Source: JAUNQW01 sp043424615
GTDB lineage: Bacteria > Bacillota > Bacilli > Lactobacillales > Carnobacteriaceae_A
Length of the DNA stretch: 55,515 nucleotides
Reading direction: 5' to 3'
Assembly: GCA_043424615.1 (NCBI GenBank)
Contig: JBHWOX010000011.1
Location: forward strand, 1 to 55,515
The notes under the pieces are model-generated. The model searched no databases. It had not been told where the DNA came from and saw only the letters and a list, made by a program, of their open reading frames with translations. Shown here in pieces: positions 16,671 through 26,242 of the stretch. Each line of letters starts with the position of its first letter. Within the stretch, counting starts at the first letter, position 1. A program made the translations under genes and the position numbers.

Positions 16671-17726
16671 CTAATTTCTCCCCTCTTCTTTCTTTTTAAT
16701 ATCTTCCCACAAGTCTTCAGCTTCTTCAATGGAGTGAATCGCTTGGTCTCCGAAAATGTGGGGATGGCGTCGGCGTAATTTGCGATTCAGAACTTGTAGG
16801 ACGTCTTCCATTTCAAATTCATAATGATTCTCAGCTAATTTAGCATGATAAAGGACTTGCATGAAAACATCACCCAGTTCTTCAATCATATGATCGGAAT
16901 CGTCAGCTTCTATGGCTTCCTTTAATTCTAGACTTTCTTCCTTCAAATATGGCCACAGGCTGAGGTGGTCATGGTCTAACACCCATGGATCCCCCTGTTT
17001 AGAATCAATAATGGCATCAACCAACGCTAGGGTAGTTGAAAAAGAGCGCTCATCTTCTTCCAAAGTCAGTGGAGGAAGGTAGAGGGACATCAAATTATGG
17101 ACTCCTTCAAAGTGATCCAGTTCATAGAGAGGCACACGTTCAATTTTTTCTAGCTCTGAACCGGCCCCATCCACCCGGTAAACGGGATGGTCGTCAGGAT
17201 AAACTTTCATCAGCTCAATTTTAATATCCCCTGCCAACAAAGGGTGGAAGACTTGCATGATGATTAAATGTTGGCGGCAGTGGATATCATCGGCGGAAAG
17301 CATCATCCCATCTAGCAATTGAAAACCGTCAATCGGATCGACTTTCACCGCTTGAAAAAGGTCATCAATAAAACTGTGCCCTCCCACAACATCAATCTTG
17401 ACCTGGTCTTGGTCCAATAAGAGCTGGCTAGTGCTTTCCCCTACCATGGGATGACCGGGTACGGCATAAATGATATTTTCTTCTTTAGCCCGTTCCAAGA
17501 GGTCAGCCACAATGGCTGGATAGACTTGTTCAAAATTTTCCTCGTAGTCCTCGTAAATGTAATCATAGGCATGCAAGGATAAACCCATTTTCTTTAAGTC
17601 TTCAACGACAGGGTGTTCTGCTGTCCGCAGGTAAAGTTGATCCGCTGTGGCTAGGGTTTGATAGACACCATAGGGTAACTGGTTCAGGCTTCCTCCCCCT
17701 AAGCCGATAATTTTAATACTATTCAT
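16671..17726 (-). CDS. yabN: YabN: tetrapyrrole-methylase-like domain fused to a MazG NTP pyrophosphohydrolase
   Basis: About 351 residues from ATG 17726 (MNSIKIIGLGGGSLNQLP). The N-terminal half is a tetrapyrrole-methylase fold (IIGLGGGS, YAVPGHPMVGES). From about residue 235 a MazG domain follows (LKEESLELKEAI, ELGDVFMQVLYHAKLAE with its EExxE and ExxD metal ligands). Shorter than the roughly 490-residue B. subtilis protein: only one MazG unit is present. Likely a house-cleaning NTP pyrophosphatase. Its start lies within the end of the flippase gene. Confidence 0.9.
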   Translation of the reverse strand: MNSIKIIGLGGGSLNQLPYGVYQTLATADQLYLRTAEHPVVEDLKKMGLSLHAYDYIYEDYEENFEQVYPAIVADLLERAKEENIIYAVPGHPMVGESTSQLLLDQDQVKIDVVGGHSFIDDLFQAVKVDPIDGFQLLDGMMLSADDIHCRQHLIIMQVFHPLLAGDIKIELMKVYPDDHPVYRVDGAGSELEKIERVPLYELDHFEGVHNLMSLYLPPLTLEEDERSFSTTLALVDAIIDSKQGDPWVLDHDHLSLWPYLKEESLELKEAIEADDSDHMIEELGDVFMQVLYHAKLAENHYEFEMEDVLQVLNRKLRRRHPHIFGDQAIHSIEEAEDLWEDIKKKEEGRN

Positions 17727-19308
17727 TCTTGTCACTCCTTTTTTGCCATAATGAATGGGCAGGTAAGATTTGCCATTCTTCTAGGGTTAATAAATCCAGA
17801 CGGTCCAGAGAAAAAATAAAGCTGCTAGCTCCTGCCCCTACAGCAAGGACCACTTCCATCAACAAGCCCCAGCTGTTTGGGGGAAACAGCAACTGGCCAA
17901 CATAACGACTGAAGCAGACACTGAGAATCATGAAAATAAAAGCCAGAAAAGAGGGTAAGAGCTGGCGTCTGGGCAAAATGAAAAAATGATTCTCTTTTCG
18001 GAGCTGACCCAGCAAGTAAAGAAATAAAAAAATTAAAGTGAGTTGGCTGGCCAGAGCCGCTCCCGCTATACCCAGGCTGGCGACCAGCCAGCGGTTAGCT
18101 AGGTATTTGATAAATAAGCTAATGATTAAGGGCCACCACAAGGAGCTCTGACTTGCTTTCATTTGCAAAAGATTTAGTAACGCCATAATCATGCTCATCC
18201 AAAAAACCAAGCCTGCCAAGATGGCCAGTGTCACTGTCCCTTTATCATCTTGGAATAGTAAAGGATTAAGGGCAGGCATGATGAAAATGAGTCCTAGACT
18301 TGCAGCCATGGAAAATAAAAAGATCAGTTTTACAAAGGATTGGGCGGCTGAACGAAAAGCCTGCCCTCCTTGCTGCCTTTTTAGCCGGTTTAGGGCGGGG
18401 AGCATATAGGCAGACAAAGCCGATGCTAATACCACTCCTACTTGAACAAGGGGGAGGCCGCGGTCATAGACTCCTTTGGCCAGCCGAGCTTCTTCCAAGT
18501 CCACCCCACTTTGGACTAAGGTTTTCAATAAAGTAAAGCTATCAAGCAATTGAAGGACCAGCAAGAAAGAGAGGAGTAGGCTGAACACCAGTCCCTCCTG
18601 GAAAAAGAGTCGGCCATTCTTTTTTATAGATTCCCTTTTTGCTTGGCGTTGAACAAAAAGAGAGTTGAAAGGCAGGTTGAATTTTCCACGAGCTGCCCCA
18701 ATCAAATAAGCAGCAGCGACTAGTCCTGCCAGAACGGCCCCTGCATACGACCAGGCCCCCATCGTATAGAGGGAGAGCTTTTCCTTTAAGAAAAGATAGG
18801 CCGCAAGAAGAATCAGAAAAACACGGATCGACTGTTCCAGTAAATGACTTAAGGCAGAAGGAAACATATCTAATTGACTTTGAAAGTAAGCACGTAAACT
18901 CGACAAGAGAGCGACTCCAGGATAGTAAAGAGCGATAATTTTTAACAAAGGAGCCAGGGCTGGGTCTCCCATCCAATAGGCTAAAGGACGGGCAAAGAAA
19001 GCTAACATCAAAGCCAGCATGGAAAAAAAGAAGAAAAGGCTGGCAAAAATATCCCAGCCCACCCTTTGCAATTGATCTTGATGGTCTTCATCGGAAAGAA
19101 TTTTAGAAATAAATAAAGGCAAGGCGGTAAGGGAAAAATGGGCCATCAGAGCATAGAAAGGATAGACTTGCTGGTAAACATAAAAGCCCGCATCCCCGGT
19201 CCAATTTTGCAAGGGAACCTTATAGAGAGCACTCAATAGCTTGCTGATCAGCTGAGCTAAGCCGAGCCAAAAAGCCCCTTTATAGATGCTTTTGATTTGT
19301 CTTGACAC
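17719..19308 (-). CDS. polysaccharide/lipid II flippase, MATE-like MurJ/SpoVB (YabM) family
   Basis: 529 residues, very hydrophobic, with about 14 predicted TM helices. It starts with GTG (VSRQIKSIYKGAFWLGLAQL) behind AGGAGG, 12 nt after mfd. MOP-superfamily oligosaccharide exporters of this kind move lipid-linked wall precursors across the membrane; the synteny matches B. subtilis yabM, between mfd and yabN. Whether this copy handles lipid II or another lipid-linked sugar cannot be read from the sequence. Confidence 0.88.
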   Translation of the reverse strand: MSRQIKSIYKGAFWLGLAQLISKLLSALYKVPLQNWTGDAGFYVYQQVYPFYALMAHFSLTALPLFISKILSDEDHQDQLQRVGWDIFASLFFFFSMLALMLAFFARPLAYWMGDPALAPLLKIIALYYPGVALLSSLRAYFQSQLDMFPSALSHLLEQSIRVFLILLAAYLFLKEKLSLYTMGAWSYAGAVLAGLVAAAYLIGAARGKFNLPFNSLFVQRQAKRESIKKNGRLFFQEGLVFSLLLSFLLVLQLLDSFTLLKTLVQSGVDLEEARLAKGVYDRGLPLVQVGVVLASALSAYMLPALNRLKRQQGGQAFRSAAQSFVKLIFLFSMAASLGLIFIMPALNPLLFQDDKGTVTLAILAGLVFWMSMIMALLNLLQMKASQSSLWWPLIISLFIKYLANRWLVASLGIAGAALASQLTLIFLFLYLLGQLRKENHFFILPRRQLLPSFLAFIFMILSVCFSRYVGQLLFPPNSWGLLMEVVLAVGAGASSFIFSLDRLDLLTLEEWQILPAHSLWQKRSDKNE

Positions 19309-19319
19309 CGGCTTTCCTC

Positions 19320-22300
19320 CTAATCTTGGTCTTCCTTATCCTTATCCTCTGACCCCTGCAAGTAGTTCACAATCTTTGAACTGAATTCAATTAAATAAGC
19401 TAAAATTTTTGAGTCTTCTTCCTTTTTATCAAAGAAAAACTCGAGCTCAATAGCGTCAGCCTTCATTCTAACATCCACCTTGACCGGTATATCTTGCAAA
19501 GCCCTAAAAATTTCAGGCCCTGGAAGCTCTTGGGTCATTCGTGGAGCAAAAGTCAGCTGGATGATTTGGTCCCGCCGTCTGATTTCCTGGTCGATATGCT
19601 CGATGCCTGCTTGTTGAGCATACATTTTAAGCCGGCTGACTGCTAAAAGATGATCCACGGCTGGAGGATAGTCCCCAAATCGGTCAATCAAATCCGCCTG
19701 CAAAGCACTGAACTCTTCTTCATTGCTTAAGCGATTCATCCGCTTATACATGTCAATTTTTTGAAATTCATCTTCAATATAAGTCTCGGGAATATAGGCT
19801 TCCACATCCATATTAATTTCAGTCGCCACTTTTGGAGGACCTTGGTCTTTCTGACTTTTTTCCTGGATGGCTTCTTCTAATAACTGAGTATACATATCAT
19901 AGCCCACTGAATCGATAAAGCCGGACTGTTGTTTGCCTAACAAATCACCAGCTCCACGGATAGATAAGTCTCGCATGGCAATTTTAAAGCCTGAGCCCAG
20001 TTCACTAAAATCACGGAGAGCTTGAAGGCGTTTCACACTTTCTTCTTTTAGGGTCTTATTGGCTTCATAAGTAAAGTAAGCATAAGCTACCCGATTGCTT
20101 CTCCCCACCCGTCCTCTTAATTGATAGAGTTGAGATAAGCCCATCCGGTCAGCTTCTTCTACAATCAGTGTATTGACATTGGGCATGTCCACTCCCGTTT
20201 CTATAATGGTCGTGGTGACTAAAATGTCAAACTCACCTTCCAGAAAACGGTAAAGAACATCTTCCAGCTGGTTTTCACCCATCTGACCATGGGCATAAGC
20301 AATGCGCGCATCCGGAATCAAAGCCTCCAGCTCGCTAACCCTTTGTTGCATGGTCGACACGCGGTTATGCAAGTAAAAGACTTGCCCATCCCGAGCCATT
20401 TCACGTTCAATGGCTTGGCGGATGGCTCCTGCGTTACGTTCCATGACATAAGTTTGGACAGGATAACGGTTGGCAGGTGGGGTTTCAATCACAGATAAGT
20501 CTCGAACCCCCACCATGGACATATGGAGGGTGCGTGGAATAGGTGTTGCCGTCAGGGTCAAAACATCCACTTCATTTTTTAATTGTTTCAGTCGTTCTTT
20601 ATGCTTGACCCCGAATCGTTGCTCTTCATCCACCACCAGTAAACCTAAATCTTTAAATTCAACATCCTTGCTTAATAAGCGGTGGGTCCCAACCACCACA
20701 TCCAGCCGTCCTTCTTTCAAGGCCTGGATGGTTTCTTCCTGTTGGTTTTTGGTTCGAAAACGAGAAAGAATGCCGACCATGACTGGAAAGCCTTCGAAAC
20801 GCTCTAAGATGGACTGGTAATGTTGCTGGGCCAAGACCGTGGTTGGCACTAAAAAAGCAGCCTGCTTGCCATCTTGAACTGCCTTGAATATCGCTCTCAG
20901 GGCGACTTCCGTTTTACCATAACCAACATCACCTATCAGCAAGCGGTCCATGGGTTTTTCTTTTTCCATATCAGCTTTTACTTCAACTATGCTTTTCAGT
21001 TGGTCTTCTGTTTCGGTATAAGGGAAGGCCTGCTCAAATTCTCTTTGGTAATCATTATCGGCAGAAAAGGCAAAGCCTTCTTCTTTTTCTCGCTCAGCAT
21101 AAAGGGCAATCAACTCTTCACTAATATCTTCGACTTGCTGGCGAACTTTTTGTTTGGTCTTAGTCCATTCTGTCCCACCTAATTTATGCAGGCGAGGAGC
21201 CTTACCCTCTGAGCCAATATATTTTTGAACCAAGTGCATCTGGTCGACTGGGACATAAACTTTGGAATCATTGCGGTATAAAAGAGTCAAATAATCCTGG
21301 TGGTTGCCCGCAATTTCCATGGTTTCAATTCCTAGATAGCGCCCAATCCCATGGTTGATATGAACCACATAGTCCCCTTTTTTCAAGTCATTGTAAGATT
21401 TTAGTTTCTCTGCATTCGACAGCTGGACCCGCTTGGATTTCTTTTTGGGCAGGCGGTTGAATAATTCTTTTTCAGTGATGACTGCTAATTTTTGGTCCGG
21501 CCATTCAAAACCATGGCGTAAAGGATAGGGAATCAGATGGATGTGTTGAGCTTGGATATCTTCATGACCACTGATGTCAAAACTTTCCAGCTGGTATTCA
21601 TTTAAGATGGTCTGGATTTCTTTTTGTCTTTGAGTATTGGAAGCTGTGATGACGACGGCATAATCTTGTTTTTTCCAGCGATTAAATTCACTGGCCAGCA
21701 ATTCCATTTGACTGAAAAACTGCTGCATCGGACGCGAAGGAATATGATCCAAACGATCGAGCCTGATATTTCCCATGCCTTTTTCAAAAATAGCATAATA
21801 TAAATAGGCCCCATCAAAATCCTGATAGGACTGACGAAAGTCTCGTGTCAGTGTCAAGCCGCCCAGCAGCTGACCACTTTCTAATTTATCTTCTACCCAA
21901 AGCTGGTTTTCTTCTTCCTGGATCCTATTTTGGTCCACAATGCGAGGATATTCATCAAAAACAAGTAAGGCATCCTGGGGCAGATAGTCCACAATGGACT
22001 GTTCGTCTGGATAAATCCAGCTGGCATAAAGGTCTAAACCATCAAAAGCGTCATCTTCCTCTAAAGCCAGTCGTAAATTTTCAATATGGCGGTCGTAATT
22101 TTCTTGGGCATCTGGATCTTCCAGTTGAGGGTGATCTTCCAAACGATCCTCTAGCTTTTTAGCCGCCTGCCGCTTCCAATCTTTCAGGAAAAAGGATTCG
22201 CGGGCAGGTAAAAGAGTCAGCTCATCCAATTGACCGATTGACCGCTGGCTTTCAACATCAAACAGCCGAATAGAATCCACTTCCACGTCAAAGAGTTCGA

Positions 22301-22877
22301 TACGGACAGGATGTTCTTCCTGTAAAGGAAAAACATCGATAATGCCTCCACGAATAGAGAATTCCCCTGGTGAAGCGACCATTTTTTCACGTTGATAGCC
22401 CCAAGTGAGTAGACGGTCGGCTAACTGATCCACATCGACATCATGGTCAAAATCAATTTGAATCTTGGCCTGTTCAAAATCATCAGCGGGAGGAAGGAAG
22501 TGTTTCAGCCCCGCTAAAGGGCAAATCACGATTCCGGCTTTGTTAGTTAATAAAAAGCGCAAAGCCTGAACCCGCTCCCCATGTATTTCGGGTGAAGAGA
22601 CTGCCATCTCTAAAGTTAAGGCATCATCTACTGAAAACAGATGAAGCTGGTCCTTGTCCATCCGACTAGCGAGGTCTTCGAATAAATACTGGCCCTGCAA
22701 GACATTGGGAACAACGACCAAGATGGTTTTTTGTGTCATCTGGAGAATATGGTAAAGATGAACTGCCCGGCTGGATGAAGATAGGCCAGTGATCAGCTGT
22801 CGTTGGCCATTTTCAACCGCCTCATTGACACGCTGAAAGCTTTTATCCTGTTTTATATAAGTTGAAATACTGGCCAC
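19320..22877 (-). CDS. mfd: transcription-repair coupling factor Mfd
   Basis: Removes RNA polymerase stalled at DNA lesions and recruits UvrA. About 1185 residues from GTG 22877 (VASISTYIKQDK), preferred because AAAGGAG lies 8 nt upstream; a longer frame would run back into pth. In order: UvrB-homology domain with FSIRGGIIDVFP, the CarD-like polymerase-binding domain (KKGDYVVHINHGIGRYLGI), RecG-like motor motifs GDVGYGKTEVALRA, VVGTHRLL, LLVVDEEQRFG, TATPIPRTL, VTTTIIETGVDMPN and QLRGRVGRS. The TRCF C-terminal domain follows. Confidence 0.97.
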   Translation of the reverse strand: MASISTYIKQDKSFQRVNEAVENGQRQLITGLSSSSRAVHLYHILQMTQKTILVVVPNVLQGQYLFEDLASRMDKDQLHLFSVDDALTLEMAVSSPEIHGERVQALRFLLTNKAGIVICPLAGLKHFLPPADDFEQAKIQIDFDHDVDVDQLADRLLTWGYQREKMVASPGEFSIRGGIIDVFPLQEEHPVRIELFDVEVDSIRLFDVESQRSIGQLDELTLLPARESFFLKDWKRQAAKKLEDRLEDHPQLEDPDAQENYDRHIENLRLALEEDDAFDGLDLYASWIYPDEQSIVDYLPQDALLVFDEYPRIVDQNRIQEEENQLWVEDKLESGQLLGGLTLTRDFRQSYQDFDGAYLYYAIFEKGMGNIRLDRLDHIPSRPMQQFFSQMELLASEFNRWKKQDYAVVITASNTQRQKEIQTILNEYQLESFDISGHEDIQAQHIHLIPYPLRHGFEWPDQKLAVITEKELFNRLPKKKSKRVQLSNAEKLKSYNDLKKGDYVVHINHGIGRYLGIETMEIAGNHQDYLTLLYRNDSKVYVPVDQMHLVQKYIGSEGKAPRLHKLGGTEWTKTKQKVRQQVEDISEELIALYAEREKEEGFAFSADNDYQREFEQAFPYTETEDQLKSIVEVKADMEKEKPMDRLLIGDVGYGKTEVALRAIFKAVQDGKQAAFLVPTTVLAQQHYQSILERFEGFPVMVGILSRFRTKNQQEETIQALKEGRLDVVVGTHRLLSKDVEFKDLGLLVVDEEQRFGVKHKERLKQLKNEVDVLTLTATPIPRTLHMSMVGVRDLSVIETPPANRYPVQTYVMERNAGAIRQAIEREMARDGQVFYLHNRVSTMQQRVSELEALIPDARIAYAHGQMGENQLEDVLYRFLEGEFDILVTTTIIETGVDMPNVNTLIVEEADRMGLSQLYQLRGRVGRSNRVAYAYFTYEANKTLKEESVKRLQALRDFSELGSGFKIAMRDLSIRGAGDLLGKQQSGFIDSVGYDMYTQLLEEAIQEKSQKDQGPPKVATEINMDVEAYIPETYIEDEFQKIDMYKRMNRLSNEEEFSALQADLIDRFGDYPPAVDHLLAVSRLKMYAQQAGIEHIDQEIRRRDQIIQLTFAPRMTQELPGPEIFRALQDIPVKVDVRMKADAIELEFFFDKKEEDSKILAYLIEFSSKIVNYLQGSEDKDKEDQD

Positions 22878-22893
22878 TCTCTTTACTCCTTTA

Positions 22894-23457
22894 CTAAATG
22901 TTATACTTCGACATGGTTTCTTCAAAACTATGGCCTTCAAGCCAAAATTCCACAGCCTCGGCGGTACGGTCGACGACTTGGTCAATGCTTGACTGGTCTT
23001 CTTTAGAAAAACGACTCAAGACATGTTGGACAACCGTTTGGCTAGGAAGCGGTCGTCCGATTCCGATACGGGCGCGCTTAATTTCTTGATGACCCAGCTG
23101 TTGGATAACGTCCTTCATACCATTATGACCACCGGCACTCCCTTTCAAGCGAAAACGTAATTGCCCCACCTGCAAGTCCAAATCATCATAAATGATTAAA
23201 ACATCTTCATCTGCCACCCCATAATAGTCCGCCAAAGGTCGAACTGCTTGGCCAGACAGGTTCATAAAAGTCTGTGGTTTGACAAATAAATGCTTTTGAA
23301 AATCGACAAAGTCTTCAGCATACAGACTTTCAAATTTATTTTTATTAAAGCTAAGATTCAAACGCTTTCCTAATTCATCCAACACTTGGAAGCCCACATT
23401 ATGCTTGCTTCCTTCATATTTGGCGCCTGGATTCCCCAAGCCAACTATCATTTTCAT
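22894..23457 (-). CDS. pth: peptidyl-tRNA hydrolase
   Basis: Recycles peptidyl-tRNA dropped from ribosomes. 187 residues from ATG 23457 (MKMIVGLGNPGAKYEGSKHN); ATG 23451 is an alternative. Catalytic His in SKHNVGF, substrate motifs KPQTFMNLSG and LIIYDDLDL, then GSAGGHNGMKDVI. It sits 16 nt upstream of mfd in the same transcript, as spoVC-(fin)-mfd in B. subtilis without fin. Confidence 0.96.
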   Translation of the reverse strand: MKMIVGLGNPGAKYEGSKHNVGFQVLDELGKRLNLSFNKNKFESLYAEDFVDFQKHLFVKPQTFMNLSGQAVRPLADYYGVADEDVLIIYDDLDLQVGQLRFRLKGSAGGHNGMKDVIQQLGHQEIKRARIGIGRPLPSQTVVQHVLSRFSKEDQSSIDQVVDRTAEAVEFWLEGHSFEETMSKYNI

Positions 23458-23645
23458 CCTTACCACCCTTTGACTCTTGATTATGTTCGCTATCAAGCGG
23501 AAGCTTTTGCCCCTTCTCTGAAAATACAATTACATCCTTCATTGTATCAAAATTTCATCTTAGAAAAAATGTGACACTTTCTTCTTGACACTCGTTTATA
23601 GGGGTGTAAGGGCCTTACAAAAACAATCAGAAGGGGTGTTAATAG

Positions 23646-23837
23646 ATGAAATCTTTTAAGAATGGAAAAATCCGCTTATTTTATGCTGAAGGTGACCGCC
23701 TAAAAAGTCGTAGCTTCAATGATGCCGTCGAAAATTTGACGGCTGAGCAAGTCCAACAATTTAAACAAGCCATCCAACTGTTGACGGCTGAAGATATTGT
23801 GGAATCTTCTGTCGTGCATGAATATAGCTACGCTTAA
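23646..23837 (+). CDS. DUF1659-family small protein
   Basis: 63 residues (MKSFKNGKIRLFYAEGDRLK...). Its length and the central FNDAVENLTAEQVQQF region fit the DUF1659 family, of unknown function. First gene of a two-gene plus-strand unit; an AGAAGGGG site precedes the ATG. A TTGACA at 23585-23590 could be its -35, but no good -10 is evident. Confidence 0.75.
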   Translation: MKSFKNGKIRLFYAEGDRLKSRSFNDAVENLTAEQVQQFKQAIQLLTAEDIVESSVVHEYSYA

Positions 23838-23877
23838 TCAAACTCCCACCCATCAAAACTAAAAAAGGAGTACACTC

Positions 23878-24105
23878 ATGAAACAAACTTTAGAATTGAA
23901 ATTCTTAACCAGCCAAGGAAAAAACCGTACCCTCAGCATTCAAAATCCTAAAAATCAATTAGATGAAGCGACCGTCCGACAAGCTATGGCCGACATCCAA
24001 TCTACCGCCCTCTTCCAAAATGAGGAAGGGCCCTTGTATGAAACAATCGTTTCAGCCCGCTATATCAACAAAGAAGTCATCGATATTTTCCAAGAAAAAG
24101 CTTAA
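23878..24105 (+). CDS. DUF2922-family small protein
   Basis: 75 residues (MKQTLELKFLTSQGKNRTLS...), with the DUF2922 pattern: an LELKF strand, SIQNPKNQLDEATVRQAM and a C-terminal SARYINKEVIDIF. It has an AAAAGGAG site and follows the DUF1659 gene by 40 nt. The two families are repeatedly found side by side in Firmicutes (family knowledge). Function unknown. Confidence 0.8.
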   Translation: MKQTLELKFLTSQGKNRTLSIQNPKNQLDEATVRQAMADIQSTALFQNEEGPLYETIVSARYINKEVIDIFQEKA

Positions 24106-24125
24106 GAGCGTGCAGTAAGCAGATC

Positions 24126-24169
24126 AAAAAAGGAGTGACCGCCTAAATAGGGCGTGTCACTCCTTTTTT
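24126..24169. terminator. bidirectional terminator between the DUF2922 gene and prs2
   Basis: AAAAAGGAGTGAC/GTCACTCCTTTTT arms around a GCC/GGC inner stem. A and T runs on both sides suit both converging genes. Confidence 0.92.
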
Positions 24170-24178
24170 ATTTGGAAT

Positions 24179-25183
24179 TTATAAATACTCTGTATCATAG
24201 GAATCTGTATATTCTGAACGGAATAAAGGTTTGGTTGTTTTCATTTGGTGAACTCTTGAAATCCCATCAGCTAAAAGTTGAGCGACTGAAATTTGTTCAA
24301 TCTTTTCATTCTTTTGTTCTTCTCTTAATGAAATCGTATCCGTAGTGATTAGCTTTTCAAGAGGAGAGTGAAGAATTTTATCTGCGGCATCATGGGATAA
24401 AACAGGATGGGTAATTACAGCATTCACACTTTTTGCCCCTTGGTCCATCAAGGCATAACTGACATCCACCAAAGTATTACCAGTATCGGATAAATCATCG
24501 ACAATCAGACAATGGCGGTCACTCACTTGGCCAATCGGCTCTAAAGATTCGCTACCATCTTCCATCATGCGGTTGTCCATAATGCTCAAAGGTAAGTTTA
24601 AAATTTCAGCATATTGGCGTCCAATGCTCGCAGCAGAGTGGTTGGGAGCCACCACCACGGTTTGGTCGGGATCTTGCAGATAGTGGTGCATATAATAATT
24701 GGCTAAGACCGGCTGAGCAGTGAAATGGTCCAAAGGAATCTCGAAGAAGCCTTGGATTTGGGCGGCATGCAAGTCCACAGCAATCACGTGATCCACCCCG
24801 CAACGCTGCATTAAATTCGCCACTAATTTAGCCGTAATGGGTTCGCGTGAACTGGCTTTACGGTCTGATCGGGCATAACCATAATAAGGCATGACCAAGT
24901 TAATGGAAGCGGCACTCGCTCGCCGAAGGGCATCAGCCATGATAAAAATTTCCATATAGTAGTCATTCATCGGGTAATGAGTCGATTGCAAGAGATAAAT
25001 GTGGTCTCCCCGCACACTTTCACCAATATTGATGGCAATCTCCCCATCAGAGAATTTCTTGATTTCGACCTGCCCCAATTCCAAATCCAAGTGATTAGCA
25101 ATTTTTTCTGCTAAGGGACGGTTGGAATTTAAGGAAAATAAGCGCATATCCCCAGTATGATGTTGTAAGTCTTTTTTATCCAT
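24179..25183 (-). CDS. second PRPP-synthetase paralogue, catalytic loop altered
   Basis: 334 residues from ATG 25183 (MDKKDLQHHTGDMRLFSLNS); the start may also be ATG 25210. It aligns end to end with the adjacent Prs: FSDGEI, YYGYARSDRK, SREPITAKLVANL and VDLHAAQIQGFF are kept. The catalytic flexible loop, DKRRPKAN in the neighbour, reads DNRMMEDG here (residues 203-210), the SPDHGG segment is APNHSA, and the PRPP loop DDMIDTAGT is DDLSDTGNT. These changes remove the Lys and Arg needed for pyrophosphate transfer in known class I enzymes, so a regulatory or structural partner is plausible (inference). Tandem to prs; shares its transcript. Confidence 0.85.
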   Translation of the reverse strand: MDKKDLQHHTGDMRLFSLNSNRPLAEKIANHLDLELGQVEIKKFSDGEIAINIGESVRGDHIYLLQSTHYPMNDYYMEIFIMADALRRASAASINLVMPYYGYARSDRKASSREPITAKLVANLMQRCGVDHVIAVDLHAAQIQGFFEIPLDHFTAQPVLANYYMHHYLQDPDQTVVVAPNHSAASIGRQYAEILNLPLSIMDNRMMEDGSESLEPIGQVSDRHCLIVDDLSDTGNTLVDVSYALMDQGAKSVNAVITHPVLSHDAADKILHSPLEKLITTDTISLREEQKNEKIEQISVAQLLADGISRVHQMKTTKPLFRSEYTDSYDTEYL

Positions 25184-25193
25184 TTTCCCCGCC

Positions 25194-26171
25194 TTATTGT
25201 TTGCCTTCATATTTTTTCTCAAATAAAGGACTGACCGACTCATTCAGGTGAATACGTTTGATAGCATCTGACATCAATTCTGCTACAGAAACTTGAACGA
25301 TTTTATCAATTTTCTTCTCATCTTCTAAGTAAATAGAATCGGTAATGATACATTTCTCAATAACAGACTCTTCTAAACGCTCAATGGCTGGGCCAGATAG
25401 AACAGCGTGGGTTCCAGAGGCATAGACCTTTTGAGCTCCCAATTCCATCAAAGCAGAAGCGGCTGCAGTAATAGTTCCCGCTGTATCAATCATATCATCG
25501 ATTAAAATACAGGTTTTACCTTCCACATCACCAATAATATTCATTACTTCCGCTACATTGGCTTTAGGACGTCGTTTATCAACAATAGCTAAAGGAGATT
25601 TTAAGAATTCAGCCAACTTACGAGCCCGAGTCACCCCACCATGGTCAGGGGAAACCACTACCACGTCATCCCCTTTTAAGTCACGGTCTAAGAAATAGTT
25701 GGCAATTAAAGAAGCACCTAATAAGTGGTCAACAGGAATATCGAAGAAACCTTGAATTTGAGCGGCATGCAAGTCTAAGGTAAGCATGCGGTCAACACCG
25801 ACATTTTCTAATAAATTCGCTACAATTTTAGCCGTAATGGGTTCGCGTGAACGAGATTTACGGTCTTGACGAGCATAGCCGTAATAAGGCATCACCACAT
25901 TGATAATTCCTGCACTCGCCCGTCTCAAAGCATCCACCAGAATCAGTAACTCCATCAAGTGGTCGTTGACCGGATTAGAGGTGGATTGGATGATGAAAAT
26001 TTCATCCCCACGAATACTTTCTTCAATACTGACATGAATTTCACCATCACTAAACCGTTCGACTTCCAGTTGCCCAAGTTCCATGTCCAGATGTTTGGCT
26101 ATTTTCTCTGCTAGTGGCTTGTTGGATGATAGCGAAAATATTTTCATATCGGGTGCTTTTGTATTTTCCAT
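25194..26171 (-). CDS. prs: ribose-phosphate pyrophosphokinase (PRPP synthetase)
   Basis: Makes PRPP from ribose 5-phosphate and ATP; feeds hpt, trpD and pyrE in this window. 325 residues from ATG 26171 (MENTKAPDMKIFSLSS) behind GGAGGAG. Class I motifs are all present: RFSDGEI, YYGYARQDRKSRSREPI, LDLHAAQIQGFF, VSPDHGGVTRARKLA, the catalytic loop VDKRRPKAN (197-205) and the PRPP loop LIDDMIDTAGT. Directly after glmU, as in B. subtilis. Confidence 0.97.
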   Translation of the reverse strand: MENTKAPDMKIFSLSSNKPLAEKIAKHLDMELGQLEVERFSDGEIHVSIEESIRGDEIFIIQSTSNPVNDHLMELLILVDALRRASAGIINVVMPYYGYARQDRKSRSREPITAKIVANLLENVGVDRMLTLDLHAAQIQGFFDIPVDHLLGASLIANYFLDRDLKGDDVVVVSPDHGGVTRARKLAEFLKSPLAIVDKRRPKANVAEVMNIIGDVEGKTCILIDDMIDTAGTITAAASALMELGAQKVYASGTHAVLSGPAIERLEESVIEKCIITDSIYLEDEKKIDKIVQVSVAELMSDAIKRIHLNESVSPLFEKKYEGKQ

Positions 26172-26242
26172 GGTCTCCTCCAAATTTTACATATTATTTA
26201 CTTTTATATTAGTAATATTTTACTCGATTTGCAACGCTTAGA

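Noticed and set aside
22877..22985. Extended N-terminus for Mfd overlapping pth
   Set aside because: The GTG at 22877 has a good ribosome site and gives the normal start; the upstream extension overlaps pth by about 90 nt.
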